From contig CM066033.1 in assembly GCA_033557465.1 (NCBI GenBank), positions 704,663,637 through 704,727,636 on the forward strand: a stretch of DNA of 64,000 nucleotides. The letters run 5' to 3'. Positions 32,863 through 44,495 of this stretch are shown here, one piece after another. The stretch is from Ichthyophis bannanicus. Taxonomy: Eukaryota > Chordata > Amphibia > Gymnophiona > Ichthyophiidae. Position numbers and translations under genes: made by a program. Under the pieces are notes generated by a model. That model was given only the letters and a program-made list of their open reading frames with translations, was not told where the DNA came from and made no database searches. Position 1 is the first letter of the stretch. Each line of letters opens with the position of its first letter.

Positions 32863-33640
32863 TGTATGTGGGAAGCATCAGCATCGTTGCCCATCATGAA
32901 CAGATGGTTGGACTCGATGTATCTGATCTACTATAACCTGGGCTTCCAGAAAGCACAACTGCTGCATTCCATGATGGTGGAGTCGGCCATGAGTCGGCTC
33001 AAAAGCCAGAAGATGCACTCCTTGGTGCCCCCGGGTAGAGAGGCCCCACCTTGGACGCCCTGGGCAAGAAGTGCTACCAGGGCTCGATGCTCTTTGGCTG
33101 GATCCAGGCATGCCAGCTGTACATGGGCATGTACTTGAGGGACCTGGCGAAGGGACTCGCTGGATTCTTGGCTGGTCTCTCCAAAGAACCCCTTCAGCGG
33201 TTCCAAAGCCTGTTCTCTGCCATCAGAGAGTGCTCCAAGTTCATAACTCTAGCAGCTTATGATGACTTTGAGTCAGCGGTTAGAGTAGCCATGGCGGGCA
33301 TCAGTGCCTGATGCCAGGCTTGGCTACAGTCTTCTGACCTGGAGCAATGGGTTCAGGACAAATAAGTCAACATCCCCTGCCAAGGAAAGAACCTCTTTGG
33401 CAAACCCATGACAGATAAGGCTGCAGAGTTGGAGTCCAAATTCCTGACGAGGAGACCATTACCCTTCCAAGAAGACCATTACCCTTCCAAGAAGACCATT
33501 ACCCTTCCCCAATGGAAGGCCCTGAGTAAAAAGCACGCTTCCTCGAGGAAGGGAAGAACTTATGGCAGGGTCAGCAGGCCAAGGTACAAGGGCATGGCCC
33601 TCCTAAGCAGAAGTCTCCCAAAACCCAGGCACCGGCCCCG
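32863..33640 (+). pseudogene. gag C-terminal part of B1
   Basis: Shows FQKAQLLHSMMVESAMSRLK, the VPPGRE block, ECSKFITLAAYDDFES and, after a TGA at 33309-33311 (Trp in sisters), PCQGKNLFGKPM, equivalent to GENLFGK. A threefold direct repeat of about 21 bases (ccattacccttccaagaaga) lies at 33450-33510. The N-terminal Cys/His module is missing because the copy starts at the RTE border. Confidence 0.78.
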
Positions 33641-34521
33641 CACAGCCTGGTGGGAGGTTTTGACTCCTTGGGCATAGCCTCTCCACTCCTAGGAGGCCAG
33701 CGTCCCACAGAGGGACATCTGATCTTGTTTGTCCACCAGTGGCCATCCATCATCACTGACACTTGGGCATTTCAGGTGATCAGGAAAGGTTACCTCCTCC
33801 ACCTGGAGCAGACTCCCCCTCCATTCTGCCCAGAAAAGTCCTCCACCAGACCTTACTATTGAAGATGCTTGCAGGCCTTCTCAAGGACAAGGCAGTGGAA
33901 CCCATATCCCCACACCTCTGGGGCAAAGGATTCTATTCCCAGTGCTTCCTCATACCAAAAAGAACAGGGGGCCTAAAGCCCATCCTGGACTTGCAGGACC
34001 TGAACAGGTTCCTGGTGAGGGAGAAGTTCATGATGCTCTCCCTTGGGATGTTGCTGCCATACTTCCAGCAGGGAGACTGACTATGCTCCTTGGACTTAAA
34101 GGATACGTACACATACATCTTCATCCATCCGAACCACAGGCAATACCTTAGGTTTGTGGTGGGAGTCGGCCACTACCAATACAAGGGGCTACCCTTTGGC
34201 CTGGCCTCCGCCCAAGGGTCTTCACCAAGAGCCTAGTGGTGGTCACGGCACACCTCCGCCTCTAAGAAGCCTTCATCTTCCCTTATCTGGATGACTGACT
34301 CATCAGAGGAGGCTCGGCCGCTGAGATGCAGCAGGCCAAGGCCCACACCATCTGCCTCCTACAATACCTGGGATTTGTCATAAGCCACCCCAAGTTCCAT
34401 CTCCTCCCGACAGAGTATTTAGAGTTCAAAGGAGCCCAACTAGACACCCTTCAGGCCAGAGCATTCCTACCCCAAGACAGGGCCGACTGACTCAGGGTGC
34501 TGGCCATGGATGTGCAACACA
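33641..34521 (+). pseudogene. RT of B1, first part, cut by hAT
   Basis: Shows GFYSQCFLIPKRTGGLKPIL (near 33930-33985), LNRFLVREKFMM and LDLKDTYTYI (near 34090-34120). The catalytic motif YLDD is near 34284-34295, followed by TGA where sisters have Trp. The frame is broken repeatedly. It stops at the hAT target site; LLSHMASTVHVTPDACLHMR resumes at 39380. Confidence 0.8.
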
Positions 34522-34537
34522 CAGGGCCGGATTTACC
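34514..34537. repeat. Left target-site duplication and TIR of hAT element
   Basis: Duplication gcaacaca at 34514-34521, then terminal inverted repeat cagggccggatttacc at 34522-34537. Confidence 0.95.
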
Positions 34538-34559
34538 TTGAGTGAGGCCCTACGCCAAC

Positions 34560-35806
34560 AAAAATTGTGGGCCCCCAGCAGGGGCGGCCCAAGGGGGGTG
34601 CGGGGCCTCATTTGCATAAGGGGCCTCATTTGCATAAATATTTGCATAATGTTACCATATACTAACTTTTAGTAAACGTGCCTCTTAATGAGTGTGTGGA
34701 TAAAGAAAGACTAAAAGATTTCTACATTACTATAATCCAGTGCCAACTGCCAGACACATTAGGAACTACTACAAACACTGCCCATTTAGAACCCATAGCA
34801 TAGCAAACCCGCCGTATCCTAACAGCACTACCAGGACTCACAAAGCACCATACTCTACCAATCAAAAGGCAACACTGCAAATATTAAACCAATACATTTC
34901 AGAGAACAACAATACATGACCTACTGGGGAAAGAGAACAAGTGGCAATGTCAAATAGGAATTACATAAACAGAACACCTCAGCTCAGTTACACATGCAGA
35001 ACATAGACCATCACCAAACAAGTAATCACAATTTAGAAACAGGAAGACAATAATTAAACTGGGAATCCCAAAAGCCAAACTTGGAATGTACAACACTGTA
35101 GAAATAAAACTATACATTAATTTGCTCTTGTACTAAACAAAGCACAGACGTTAATGATGCACATTTACCAGAGCTGACATATTCCAATTAATAAATTCAA
35201 AATAAAGAGATATTTTCTACCTTTTGTGCATTTTTTTCAGCTGCAATTGCTCCAGCCACTTTCTTCTGGTTTCTTCGTGTCTTCTGCTAACTCTCCATCG
35301 TCTGCTGTCCATTTGTTGTTTCTTCTCTCTTCTAGTTTTTTTTTCCATTCTCTCTCTACATCTGCTTTAACATACTAATCTTTCTCCTTTTGCTCTTTCC
35401 TCATTCCTATTTCATCCACTCAAATTTTACCCCTCCATCCTCAATCCCCACTTACTCTCCCAATACCTGGCCAAATGTAGATTTTTTATCCCTCCCACAC
35501 AAAATATTTTTCCCTTCTCCATTTTACTCTTCCAGCCCCATCCCATTCTAATCCTCCCCCAACATCAGCTCCCTTCTAGTTCCAGCCTCACCCAGCATCC
35601 ATTCCCTTCTAGTCCCTGCATCAGCCCATTTCCAGTCCTAGCCACCCATCAGCCCATTTCCAGTCCTAGCAACCCCCAACCCAATACCAGTCCTAGCCCC
35701 CCATCAACCCACTTACAGTCCTAACCCCCCCCATCACCCCATTTTCAGTTTAAGCCCCCCCTATAACCCATTACCAGTCCTAACCCCCCATCAGCCCAGT
35801 TACCAC
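34560..35806. other. hAT 3' non-coding region with tandem repeat
   Basis: No gene seen. The part 34600-35260 is AT-rich. From about 35590 to 35806 there is a degenerate tandem repeat of about 26-33 bases with the unit cccatttccagtcctagc and runs of c, ending at the transposase stop codon. Confidence 0.65.
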
Positions 35807-38292
35807 TTACAAAAATGTTTTCTTTCGCGATTTAGTTTGTGAAAACTTTTCAATAATTGTATCAAAAGTCAACGCAGAAGTAACGTCATTTTCAATTGAC
35901 ATGACTGCCAGAGAATTCAGTCTTTTCTGCGTCATCGTAGAACGAAATCTATTTTTTATCAGGGAAAGCTTTGAAAAAGAACGTTCCCCTTCGCAGATAG
36001 TCACGGGAAGAGTTGAAAACAAGCGGAGGGCAGTGGAAACATTCGGAAATGTTGAATCCACTACAGGATTTTTTTTCAGCCATTTCAGTAGGTTTTGGGG
36101 TTCACGATCCAAATTCAAATCCGCGGCCATTCCAGAAAACGCCACAAATTCCTCTTCACACCCGTTTTCCATATCACAATTGTATTTTTGCTGCAAATGG
36201 ATTACATCTTCTCTGAGAGAGCCAACATCATTCTCCTTCAGTGATTTGATGAAAGCAAAGTCTTCAGAAATCTGCTTGTAAGCATTCCGGCGTTGAGATA
36301 AACATGCAAGCAGTTTGTCAAGTATGACATATACACTCTCAACATGGAATTTTTGTGCACCTTGTAAAGTAGCATTCGGCTCACCTGCTTCTTCAAAAAC
36401 CTGGCATCTTTTTGGTCGATTCCGAATGAAACGAGAGGTGTAGTCTTGTTGGATGTCCTCCATGAGCTCTTTTGCTTCTTTCTCCAGGTTGTCGAAGTCA
36501 TCACGCATTCCAGCAATGAATGTTTCCAAAGAAGTAAACAAAGAAACGCCGACACTGATGTCAATAGACACACTTTGCAAGGCAGTGTTGATTTTTTGAA
36601 ATCGCTGCAAGATCTTGTGCCACAGAACACACATGAATGCGGTTTCCAACAGACACATTTTACCCGCCAAGGCTGCTGCTAAGCGTCGGGCATCACCCTT
36701 CTCATCTTCATTTTCTGCGATACTATTCAGCATAGTATAGATGTTGGCATAGTTGAGATGTAGTGCTTTCACGGACTCTGAATGGCAATGCCAACGGGTA
36801 GATGATAAAGCTTTGAAAGTCAGAATTCGTCCATTTTCGTTCGGTGTGAGTCCTGATGTCAATGAACTCCACCGCTTTGTTGAACCAACCGAAAATGCAT
36901 ACAGTTCTTGGACGAGACCAAAAAAGTTAACAGCGTCCAGACAGCAATTTACACTAGCAACTCCAACCAAATTTAATGAATGTGCTGCACAAGGTATGTA
37001 GTCAGCCATTGGGTTAATTTCCCTCAGTTTTGCTTGGAGACCGGCGTATTTCCCAGCCATGTTTGCTGCGTTGTCGTAGCTTTGTCCTCGGCAGTTATCC
37101 AGAGACAATGACATTTCATTTAGTATATTCAACACATCTTGGTAAAGGCTGTCTGCTTTGTGACTTTCAATTGGAAAGAATTTTAGAAACCGTTCAGTTG
37201 TTTCACCAAACTTGTTAACGTAGCGCACAATAAAAGTTAGTTGGTCGATGTGACTAACGTCTGGAGTGGAATCAATACATATGGAATAGTACTTCGCGTC
37301 GTGAATTTCATTTAAAATGACAGCCAACACGTCTTGTCCCATTTGCTCGATGAGTTCATCACATACAGTGGAAGACAAATAGCTAATTTTTCCACTTCCT
37401 TTATTTCCAAAACGAGATATATGGTCGGCAAGGAAGGGGTCGAATTTGGCTAAAAGTTCCAAAATTCCCAGATAGTTTCCGTTTTGCACAGAACCAAATA
37501 ATTCGGTATCTCCTCGAAATGCTAGGCCACGTTGAGCAAGGAACTTTATCACTTCAACAACACGCCGAAGAACTGACTGCCAATATATCTTCTCTTCGTT
37601 CATCTGTTTCTGAAGCTTTTCATCGATGCACCCTTTCACTGAAACACATGCTAACCAGGAACTGAGTGATGCTCGGTGTTCAGCACTACTTTTGTGAAGC
37701 TTTATCACTTTACCGCAGTTGCTCCAATCGTTGAATCCACAGGAGGCAAACTGCGACGTGGACCTTGAAAGCAACTTACAGAAAAAACAATAAATGTTCC
37801 CATTTGATGGCGAATAAAGCAGCCAGTCTCGGTAATACTTCTCATCATTTGCTTTTCGTCCGTAAAGAAATTCCTTTGCAAAACGGCGTGTTCTATTTCC
37901 CATAGTTCTTCTGATGACATGAAACTATCATCGTGATGTTGACATGCAGCTGGACCATTAACAATCCAATAATCGACGTCAGAAGCTGGAAGGAATGTTT
38001 TCCAGAGACCCACATCATGAGGTGGTGGTGGTGGAGAACTAGAAATATTCTCCTCAGGTACATCGGGTTGTGGAGTAACATCAGCAGTATCAGAAGGTTG
38101 AGGAGTAGTGTCAGTAGTATCCAAAAGTTGTGGAGTAGCCGCGTCATTCACATTCAAAAATTCTGATTCTGAGACAGCTTGAATTTTCGTCGATGGAAGA
38201 AGAAAGCTGGTAATCTTGGGAATTTTGGTGGTTGATTCGTTTTCTAGCATTTTCCTTTTTCGTTTAGATGCGCCACTTTCATATTTTTTCAT
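35807..38292 (-). pseudogene. hAT transposase (TTF-type zinc finger, hAT dimerisation), one frameshift
   Basis: The first frame, 38292-37705, starts MKKYESGASKRKRK and has a Pro-rich linker, then DVGLWKTF. Near 37900 the match passes to the frame 37903-35807 (698 codons), which is open to its end. That frame holds a zinc-finger region (YCFFCKLL...NDWSN...LHKSSAEHRAS), then acidic residues in the expected transposase blocks (SICIDSTPDVSH; GQSYDNAANMAGKYAGLQ; the PCAAHSLNLVG block with C-x2-H). A helical insertion region and the C-terminal dimerisation domain follow (LFSTLPVTICEGERSFSKL...NRFRSTM...LNSLAVMSIE), with the probable third acidic residue in CEGERSFS. The layout matches DUF4371/hAT-C proteins. 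Function is lost only through the frameshift, unless that is a sequencing error. Confidence 0.9.
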
Positions 38293-38339
38293 GACTATTG
38301 TTGTAAGGGGGGACTGAGAGAGACTGAGAGCGCTTGAGT

Positions 38340-38732
38340 TCTACCAGGAAAAACCCCTGCGCTTGTAGCCTGTAGCCTAAGCACTTAGTAAGCAGTAGCA
38401 ACCAGTACAGAGAAGCCAGGGGCAATTGGGAAGCCTCAAGGAAACAAACCAATAGCGGACAGGCAAAAAAAAAGCTTTTGATGCATGCAGTTAGAACCTC
38501 ATGAAGATGAGTGGACGGACCAGCTTTAGGTCAGGTAACCTATATGCAGCCTGAAGCCTATATGCACTGTAACCTATATGCAGCACAGCCTGAAGCCTAA
38601 GTTAGGTAAATTCTACCAGGAAAAACCCCTGAGCTTGTAGCCTGTAGCCTAAGCAGTAGCAACCCCAGTACAGAGAAGCCAGGGGCAATTGGGAAGCCTC
38701 AACGAAAGAAACCAATAGCGGACAGGCAAGGA
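38340..38732. repeat. Direct duplication upstream of hAT transposase
   Basis: The block from ctaccaggaaaaacccctg to ccaatagcggacaggcaa occurs at about 38341-38465 and again at about 38611-38731, 270 bases apart with small differences. It lies in the 5' leader of the transposase. Between them is a shorter repeated motif, cctatatgcagc. Confidence 0.85.
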
Positions 38733-38739
38733 CTACCCC

Positions 38740-39240
38740 CGGTAATGCTCGCGTGGTTTGCACGTGCCTTGTCCTCGCGATGGGTGCCATTCCCGTGATG
38801 TCACAGTGGGTTGTTGAGCTGTCAGCTGCTGAGTGCTGCTGCAACTGTGCCCGAGCCCCCGACTGTGCCCGTGCCCGTGCCCGTGCCCCCCCCCCGCGCT
38901 CGAAGCCGAAGACCCTAAGAAGCAGAAGAAGGACCGCACCTACTGCTTCCGGACCTGGTGTAGCTGAGCAGGCTGCCGGCATCGTGGAGGCTGAGGCAGG
39001 CGGTCGGCGCTGTCACTTTGGCGCGAGGGGAAGGCTGACGCTGGCCGGAAGTGATGTCGACGGCTCAGGAAGTGAAGAGGAGCCGGGTAAGATGGCCGCT
39101 GCCATCGGAGGCAGCGTAGAAATGGGAGCCCCATGGTCACTGCGGCGGGAGACGGAGGCCTGGGAAGGCGCGTCTCCGGCCGAGCTTGCGATTTTCGGCA
39201 TTTTCGCTACCAGGCAAGTTACTGTTCTCCGCCGGACTTT
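38740..39240 (-). promoter_or_regulatory. CpG-rich 5' region of the hAT element (candidate promoter)
   Basis: GC- and CpG-rich stretch (cccgtgcccgtgcccgtg, gcgcgaggggaagg, gacggaggcc) upstream of the minus-strand transposase, unlike the AT-rich rest of the element. Promoter function is inferred from position and composition. An open frame on the plus strand (38753-39253) is Arg/Ala-rich without recognisable domains and is not called as a gene. Confidence 0.45.
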
Positions 39241-39325
39241 AAACTCTCTTTAGAGAGCGAGGGATGGGGACTCTTGTGGGCCCTTGCAAGCTGTGGGCCC
39301 TACGCCATGGCGTACATGGCGTATA

Positions 39326-39349
39326 GGCAAATCCGGCCCTGGCAACACA
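39326..39349. repeat. Right TIR and target-site duplication of hAT element
   Basis: Terminal repeat ggcaaatccggccctg at 39326-39341, then duplication gcaacaca at 39342-39349. Confidence 0.95.
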
Positions 39350-40247
39350 GACACACTAGTTCTGCTCCTCTCCTGCTATGCCTGCTGAGCCACATGGCAT
39401 CCACAGTCCATGTCACCCCAGATGCCTGCCTCCACATGAGGGCGGCCCAATGGTGTCTCTGCTCCCAGTGGACCCAGGCCATCGGATGGCTGCGGGATAG
39501 AGTGATGGTGACCCATCAACTTGCGGAATCCTTCAGCTGGTGGCAGGTACTGCAGCACCTCCAGGCAGGGATGCTCTTCCGGGCCCCCAATCCCCAGAGA
39601 GTTCTCACTACAGGTACATCCCTGCTGGGCTGGGGGGCTCATAGTGAAGACCTCTGCACCCAGGGCAGCTGGTCGCAGTCAGAGATCCAACTCCAGATCA
39701 GCCTGGTAGAGCTTTGGGCCATATTTCTGGCCCTTTGAGCCTTTTGCCACCACCTGCAACACCAGTGAGTGTTGGTCCAAACGAACAATCAGGTGGCGCT
39801 GTTCTATGTGAACAAGCAGGGAGGCACAGGGTCCTATGCCCTCTGTCAGGAGGCGGTGGCTCTCTGCTCCTTTGCACTCCATAATGGGATGCTCCTACAG
39901 GTGGTGTATCTGCCGGATGAGCTCAATGCCCTAGCAGACAAGCTGAGTAGGGTCCTCCAGCCACACGAGTGGTGGCTGGACCCCAGGGTGGCCTCTCGGC
40001 TCTTTCAGCTCTGGGGTGTTCCCCTGATGGACCTCTTCGCAAGCCCGACCAACTCTCAGCTACCCTGATTCTTTTCCTGTCAACTGCACCCCTTATGGAT
40101 GGCAGCAGATGCGTTCCTCATCTTGTGGACAAAGAGCCTACTCTACGCCTTTCCGCCCACACAACTGATAGCCAAGACCCTGTTCAAGACTCAGCACAAC
40201 AGGGCATCACTGATATTAATTTCCCCCCAGTGGCCCAGGCAACCATG
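39350..40247 (+). pseudogene. RT end, RNase H and methylase-like domain of B1
   Basis: Continues from 34521: LLSHMASTVHVTPDACLHMR (39380-39440), then the RNase H blocks GTSLLGWGAHSEDL near 39615-39655 and VQTNNQVALFYVNKQGGTGS from 39775, and LADKLSRVLQPHEWW. The methylase-like part MDLFASPTNSQLP is followed by the LYAFPPTQLI and LILISPQWPRQPWF blocks in another frame (to 40247). A TGA at 39738 and frame changes disrupt it. The coding continues at 46020 (LLLLFTMT), beyond B2. Confidence 0.82.
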
Positions 40248-40420
40248 GTTCTCCAGGACCAAGCAGGAAGTCAGTCCTCACATATGGGTGACATCGACGT
40301 TGATGGAGCCCTTGCGGAGCATTTCCCCAGCTTTCTTTGCAAGCCTTTGGGAATACTGCGCGCATGCGCGGTCCCCTTCCCGCCTAAAGGTGCCATCTTG
40401 CTCAGTCTCTCTTTTTCCGT
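40248..40420. repeat. Left ITR of B2
   Basis: Starts ttctccaggaccaagc. The core is gacatcgacgttgatgg, where family A has a ggtaccgac core. A cgcgcatgcgcgg palindromic stretch lies near 40359-40371. Inverted match at 45841-46019. Confidence 0.88.
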
Positions 40421-40669
40421 GGAGCCCGTCGGATGTCTGTCCTAGTTCACCCGGAAAAAAGTTAGATTTTTCTTGCTATTTCCTGCAATTTCATCGCAGC
40501 TTTTTGTCCGGTTCGACGCCGGTTCCCCTTCCCGCCGGGTTCGGTACACTGGTATCGAGCCCGTTCTCATTTTTTCAGTTTTTGCCCTTCGTGGCTGGCG
40601 TTTGCGCTCTTTTTTTCTTTTTCCCTGGAAGGCCGGTCCTTTGACCTCGTGGGGGTTCTTTTTTCCCTG

Positions 40670-42586
40670 ATGGCTTCCAGTGGTTTTAAAAAGTGTGATC
40701 GGGGCAAGAAACTAATGTCTCTCACCGACACACACGACTGCTGCCTTCGGTGCCTCGGTCCTGATCATGATCCTAAGATCTGTGGACCATGTGGCAAAAT
40801 GTCCACTAAGGCACTGCGAAGTCGACAGCATCAAAAAGAACAGCTTTTCTCTGATTCGGCCTCCAGCCGGGCCCGGACCTCGTCTGAGGCCTCGATGTTT
40901 CGGGAGTCTGACCCCGAGCATCGTCAGGGTTCCTCGGACAGGGGGTCCCCCGAGTGGGAGCGAAAGAGGAAGAAGCGGCTCGAGAGGGCGGCGTCGGAGG
41001 AGGTCCCTGGCTCCTCAAGAGGTAAGTCTCAGACCCCCGACCGCTGTCCCGGGCCCGAGGAACAGGAGAAGCCGTCAAAAGTGCCTCGTTTTGAGCCGGA
41101 GTCTGCTGGACACGTAAGTCCTGTTGTCCTCGAGGACTCTCTTCCCAGGGAGCCGATGTCGGGCCCGGCCCGAGTCGGTGGCTGCTGAGTCTCCTGAGCT
41201 GGGTCTCAGGCTGACAGCCTTGGAGTGCAAACTGTCTACCTTCATGGATCAGAAGCGGGTGCTGATGGCCAGCCTTGCTGGCGCATCTGCCCTGACCACT
41301 GGGACATCGACGTCAAAGTCGACCCCGGAGACTGAGCCGATACTCGAGACCATGAAGGCTCGAGGTCGTCCTTGGTCACGGTCACCCTCAACCTCCCGGT
41401 CGGGACCGAGGACATCGACGCCGGTGCCTTCGGCGTCGGGGCGGGTGCTGCCGGGGCCTGCACGGTCAGAGCACGACTCCTCTTTGGACGAGTCCGCCTT
41501 GGAGACGGAGGACGAGGAGTCCCCCAATACCTTCAAGACTCGATGCGTCCCATCGGACTCACCGCAGTCTGAGCCCCGGAGTAGATCCTCTTCGGAGGAT
41601 ACCGGTTCTCGGAGTTCGTTCGGGATATGGCCACTGCTTTGGCGATCCCCGCGGACCCCGAGGAGGAGCCTCGAGCCAAAGAGCTCGAGGCCCTCCAGTA
41701 TGACTCTCCTCTGAAGGAGGCCTTTACTGTGCCGGTTCCTCCGATGCTGGAACGGCTCCTCTTCCGGATGTGGGAGGCACCGGCCTCGGCGCCGGTTCTG
41801 AGCAAGGGGGTCTATTCCATTTATCGACTCCGTAAGAGCCCTGGTTTTCAAAAGGCGCAGCTATCACACCATTCCATGGTGGTGGAATCGGCCATGCATC
41901 GTCTGAAAAGTCAGAAGATGCACTCCGCGGTGCCCCCTGGCAGGGAGGCCCAGAACCTAGATGCGTTTGGTAGAAAGTGCTTCCAGGGCTCGATGCTTGC
42001 TTGCCGTGTCCAGTCTTACGAGCTGTACATGGGCATGTACTTGCAGGACCTAGCAAAGGAGCTTGCCGGGTTCTCTGCTGGTCTCTCCGGGGAAGCTTTG
42101 CAGAGGTTCAGGTCCTTGTCCTCGGGGATCCGGGAATGCTCTAAGTTCATGTCCCGTGCAACCTACGATGGCTTCGAGGCCTCGGCCCGTGTTGCGGCAG
42201 CCAGCATCGCGGCTCGACGCCAGGCATGACTGCAGTCATCGGATCTCGAGCCTTGGGTTCAAGACAAGTTGGTCGATGTCCCTTGCCGAGGTGAGAACCT
42301 TTTTGGCAAGCCCATGGCCGAGAAGGCTGCACAGCTCAAAACCGAGCACCTCACGAGGACAAGGCTGTCCAGAAAGACTTCTGCCCCTTCTCATAAGAAG
42401 AAGGGCTCGGGTAAGAAGTCCTTTTACCCGGGGAAGGTGACTGCCTACAAACAGTTCCCACCTTACCAGGCCTCCCCAGCTCCCCCACAAGGTCAGCAGG
42501 CCAAGGGGCAGGGACATGGACCCCGTAGGCAGAAGGCCCCCAAGCCTCCAGCTCCTGCTCCCACTCAGCAGGGTGGGGGGTTTTGA
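40670..42586 (+). pseudogene. gag of B2
   Basis: ATG at 40670 (MASSGFKKCDRGKK; the second Cys of the first pair is Gly here). DTHDCCLRCLGPDHDPKICGPC completes the Cys/His module. A charged Glu/Arg/Lys-rich linker follows, frameshifted near 41130 and again near 41600. The C-terminal half is open 41627-42229 (FQKAQLSHHSMVVESAMHRLK, VPPGRE, ELYMGMYLQDL) and stops at a TGA replacing Trp. DLEPWVQDKLVD and CRGENLFGKPM follow to the Lys/Pro/Gln-rich end near 42586. Confidence 0.82.
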
Positions 42587-44495
42587 CTCCCAAGGCATAG
42601 CCTCTCCATCTCTGCTGTCCCATCCCTGCACAGGAGGTCGACTAACCCTGTTTGCCCACAGGTGGCCACCCATTACAGGAGACAGTTGGGTTTTAAGCAT
42701 AGTCCACACGGGCTATATGCTTCATTTCCATCAGTTGCCGCCTCCTTACTTCCCAGGAGAGCCTCCAAGGCCTCCTCTCCACACATACCTCCTCCTTCAA
42801 GAGCTTCAGGGTCTGTTGTGAGACAAGGCGGTGGAGCCTGTGCCTCCCCACATCCAAGGTCACGGTTTCTACTCCAGGTACTTCCTCGTACCAGAGAACC
42901 GGAGGCCTCAGGCCTATTCTTGACCTCAAATCTCAAGTTCATAGAGAAAAAAAAGTTCAAGATGCTTACTCTTGGAACACTTCTGCCCTACCTCCAGCAG
43001 GGAGATTGGCTATGCTCCTTAGATCTAAAGGATGCGTACACTCACATCCTCATTCATCCAGACCACAGACAGTACCTCAGGTTCATTGTGGGAGGAAACC
43101 ATTTTCAGTACAGAGTGCTGCCTTTCGGCCTCACCTCCGCCTCCAGGGTCTTTACCAAATGCCTGGCAGTGCTGGCGGCCTACCTGAGAAATCAGGGTAT
43201 CTTTGTCTTCCCCTATCTGGACGACTGGCTCATCAGGGGTCAGACGTGCCAGGAGGCCAGGCAAGCCACCCTCCAAACTGTTTCTCTTCTTCAACACCTG
43301 GGTTTTGTCATAAACTTCGCAAAGTCCACTTTGCTCCCCTCCCAGAACTTGGAGTTCATAGGGGCAAGGCTGGACTCTGCAGGCAAAGGCTTTCTTGCCC
43401 GAAGACAGAGCCCAAAGACTGATAGACTTGGCCAAACAGTTTCTCAACAGGCCTCTGGTTTCCGCCAGACTCTGGCTGCGGCTTCTGGGCCACATGGCTT
43501 CGACAGTACATGTGACTCCCAATGCCCGACTCCGTATGAGGCCTGCACAGTGGTGCCTCAGAGCTCAGTGGACACAGTCCACAGGACACCTCAGAGACAG
43601 AGTAAGGGTGCCCATACCATTCCTGAACTCCCTATGCTGGTGACTGCACCCCCCCCCCCCCCAACCTACTGCAAGGGGTGCCTTTTCAGATTCCTGGGTT
43701 CACAGTGGTGTTGACCACAGATGCCTCCCTGCAGGACTGGGGAGCACATTGTCTGGGCAAGTGCACCCAGGGCCTTTGGTCTCCCTGGGAGGCCACGCAA
43801 CAGATCAACCTACTGGAACTACAGGCTATTCGCTTAATCCTCAAGACTTTCTCTCAAAACCTGGCTCACCAGTCTGTCTTAGTACAGACAGACAAATAAG
43901 TAGCCATGTTTTATGTGAACAAGCAGGGCAGCACTGGGTCCAGGCTTCTTTGTCAGGAAGCATAGGACCTTTGCTTGTTTGCGCTCAAGCACAGCATGTT
44001 TCTCAAAGCTGTTTATCTCCCTGGCCAGGAGAACTGCCTGGCAGACAGGTTGAGCAGAGTTCTGCAGCCCCACGAATGGCAACTCCACCCATTAGTGGTT
44101 CAGAAAATTTTCCTGAAATGGGGACTTCCATCCATAGATCTCTTTGCCAGTCCCCTGAACAAGCAGCTGCCCAGGTTCTGCTCCAGGTACCCGCATCCCA
44201 TGAGGTGGGCAGCGGATGCTTTTCTGATTTCCTGGTCCCAGGGCCTCCTATATGCGTTTCCTCCCACGCCTCTGGTGGCCCAAACCTGTTCAGGGTTCTA
44301 AAGGACAAGGCCTCGGTGCTCCTCGTAGCTCCCAGGTGGCCGAGACAGCCTTGGTTTCCACTTCTGCTTCAACTGGCAGTGGACACCCCACTGCCTCTGG
44401 GGTTGCAGCCCGACCTTCTCTCTCAGGATCAAGGTTCTCTTCTGCACCCAAATCTCAAATCTCTCAATTTGATGGCCTCGAGACTGCAAGGGTAG
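42587..44495 (+). pseudogene. RT, RNase H and methylase-like domain of B2
   Basis: RT: KFKMLTLGTLLPYLQQGDWL and SLDLKDAYTHILIHPDHRQ (42950-43070), FQYRVLPFGLTSASRVFTKC, catalytic YLDDWLI near 43211-43231, then a frame change near 43390. RNase H: LTTDASLQDWGAHC near 43708-43752, NLLELQAI and VQTDK followed by a TAA near 43897 in the DNQV motif, then AMFYVNKQGSTGS. Methylase-like part: SIDLFASPLNKQLPRFCSRY...WAADAFLISWSQGLLYAFPP, frameshifted near 44290 before LLVAPRWPRQPWFPLLL. Confidence 0.85.

Larger units (their letters stand above)
34522..39341 (-). mobile_element. Autonomous-type hAT DNA transposon inserted in B1
   Basis: A 4820-bp element with 16-bp inverted ends matching at 15 positions (cagggccggatttacc, and cagggccggatttgcc read from the right). 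It is flanked by a perfect 8-bp duplication gcaacaca, the size made by hAT transposases. It encodes a transposase on the minus strand. Both flanks are contiguous RT sequence of B1. Confidence 0.95.

Noticed and set aside
38753..39253. 166-codon plus-strand frame in CpG-rich DNA as a host gene or exon
   Set aside because: Lies inside the hAT element, is Arg/Ala-rich from GC content and has no recognisable domain; kept only as a candidate promoter region.
41249..41851. 200-codon minus-strand frame
   Set aside because: Antisense shadow of the GC-rich B2 gag linker.
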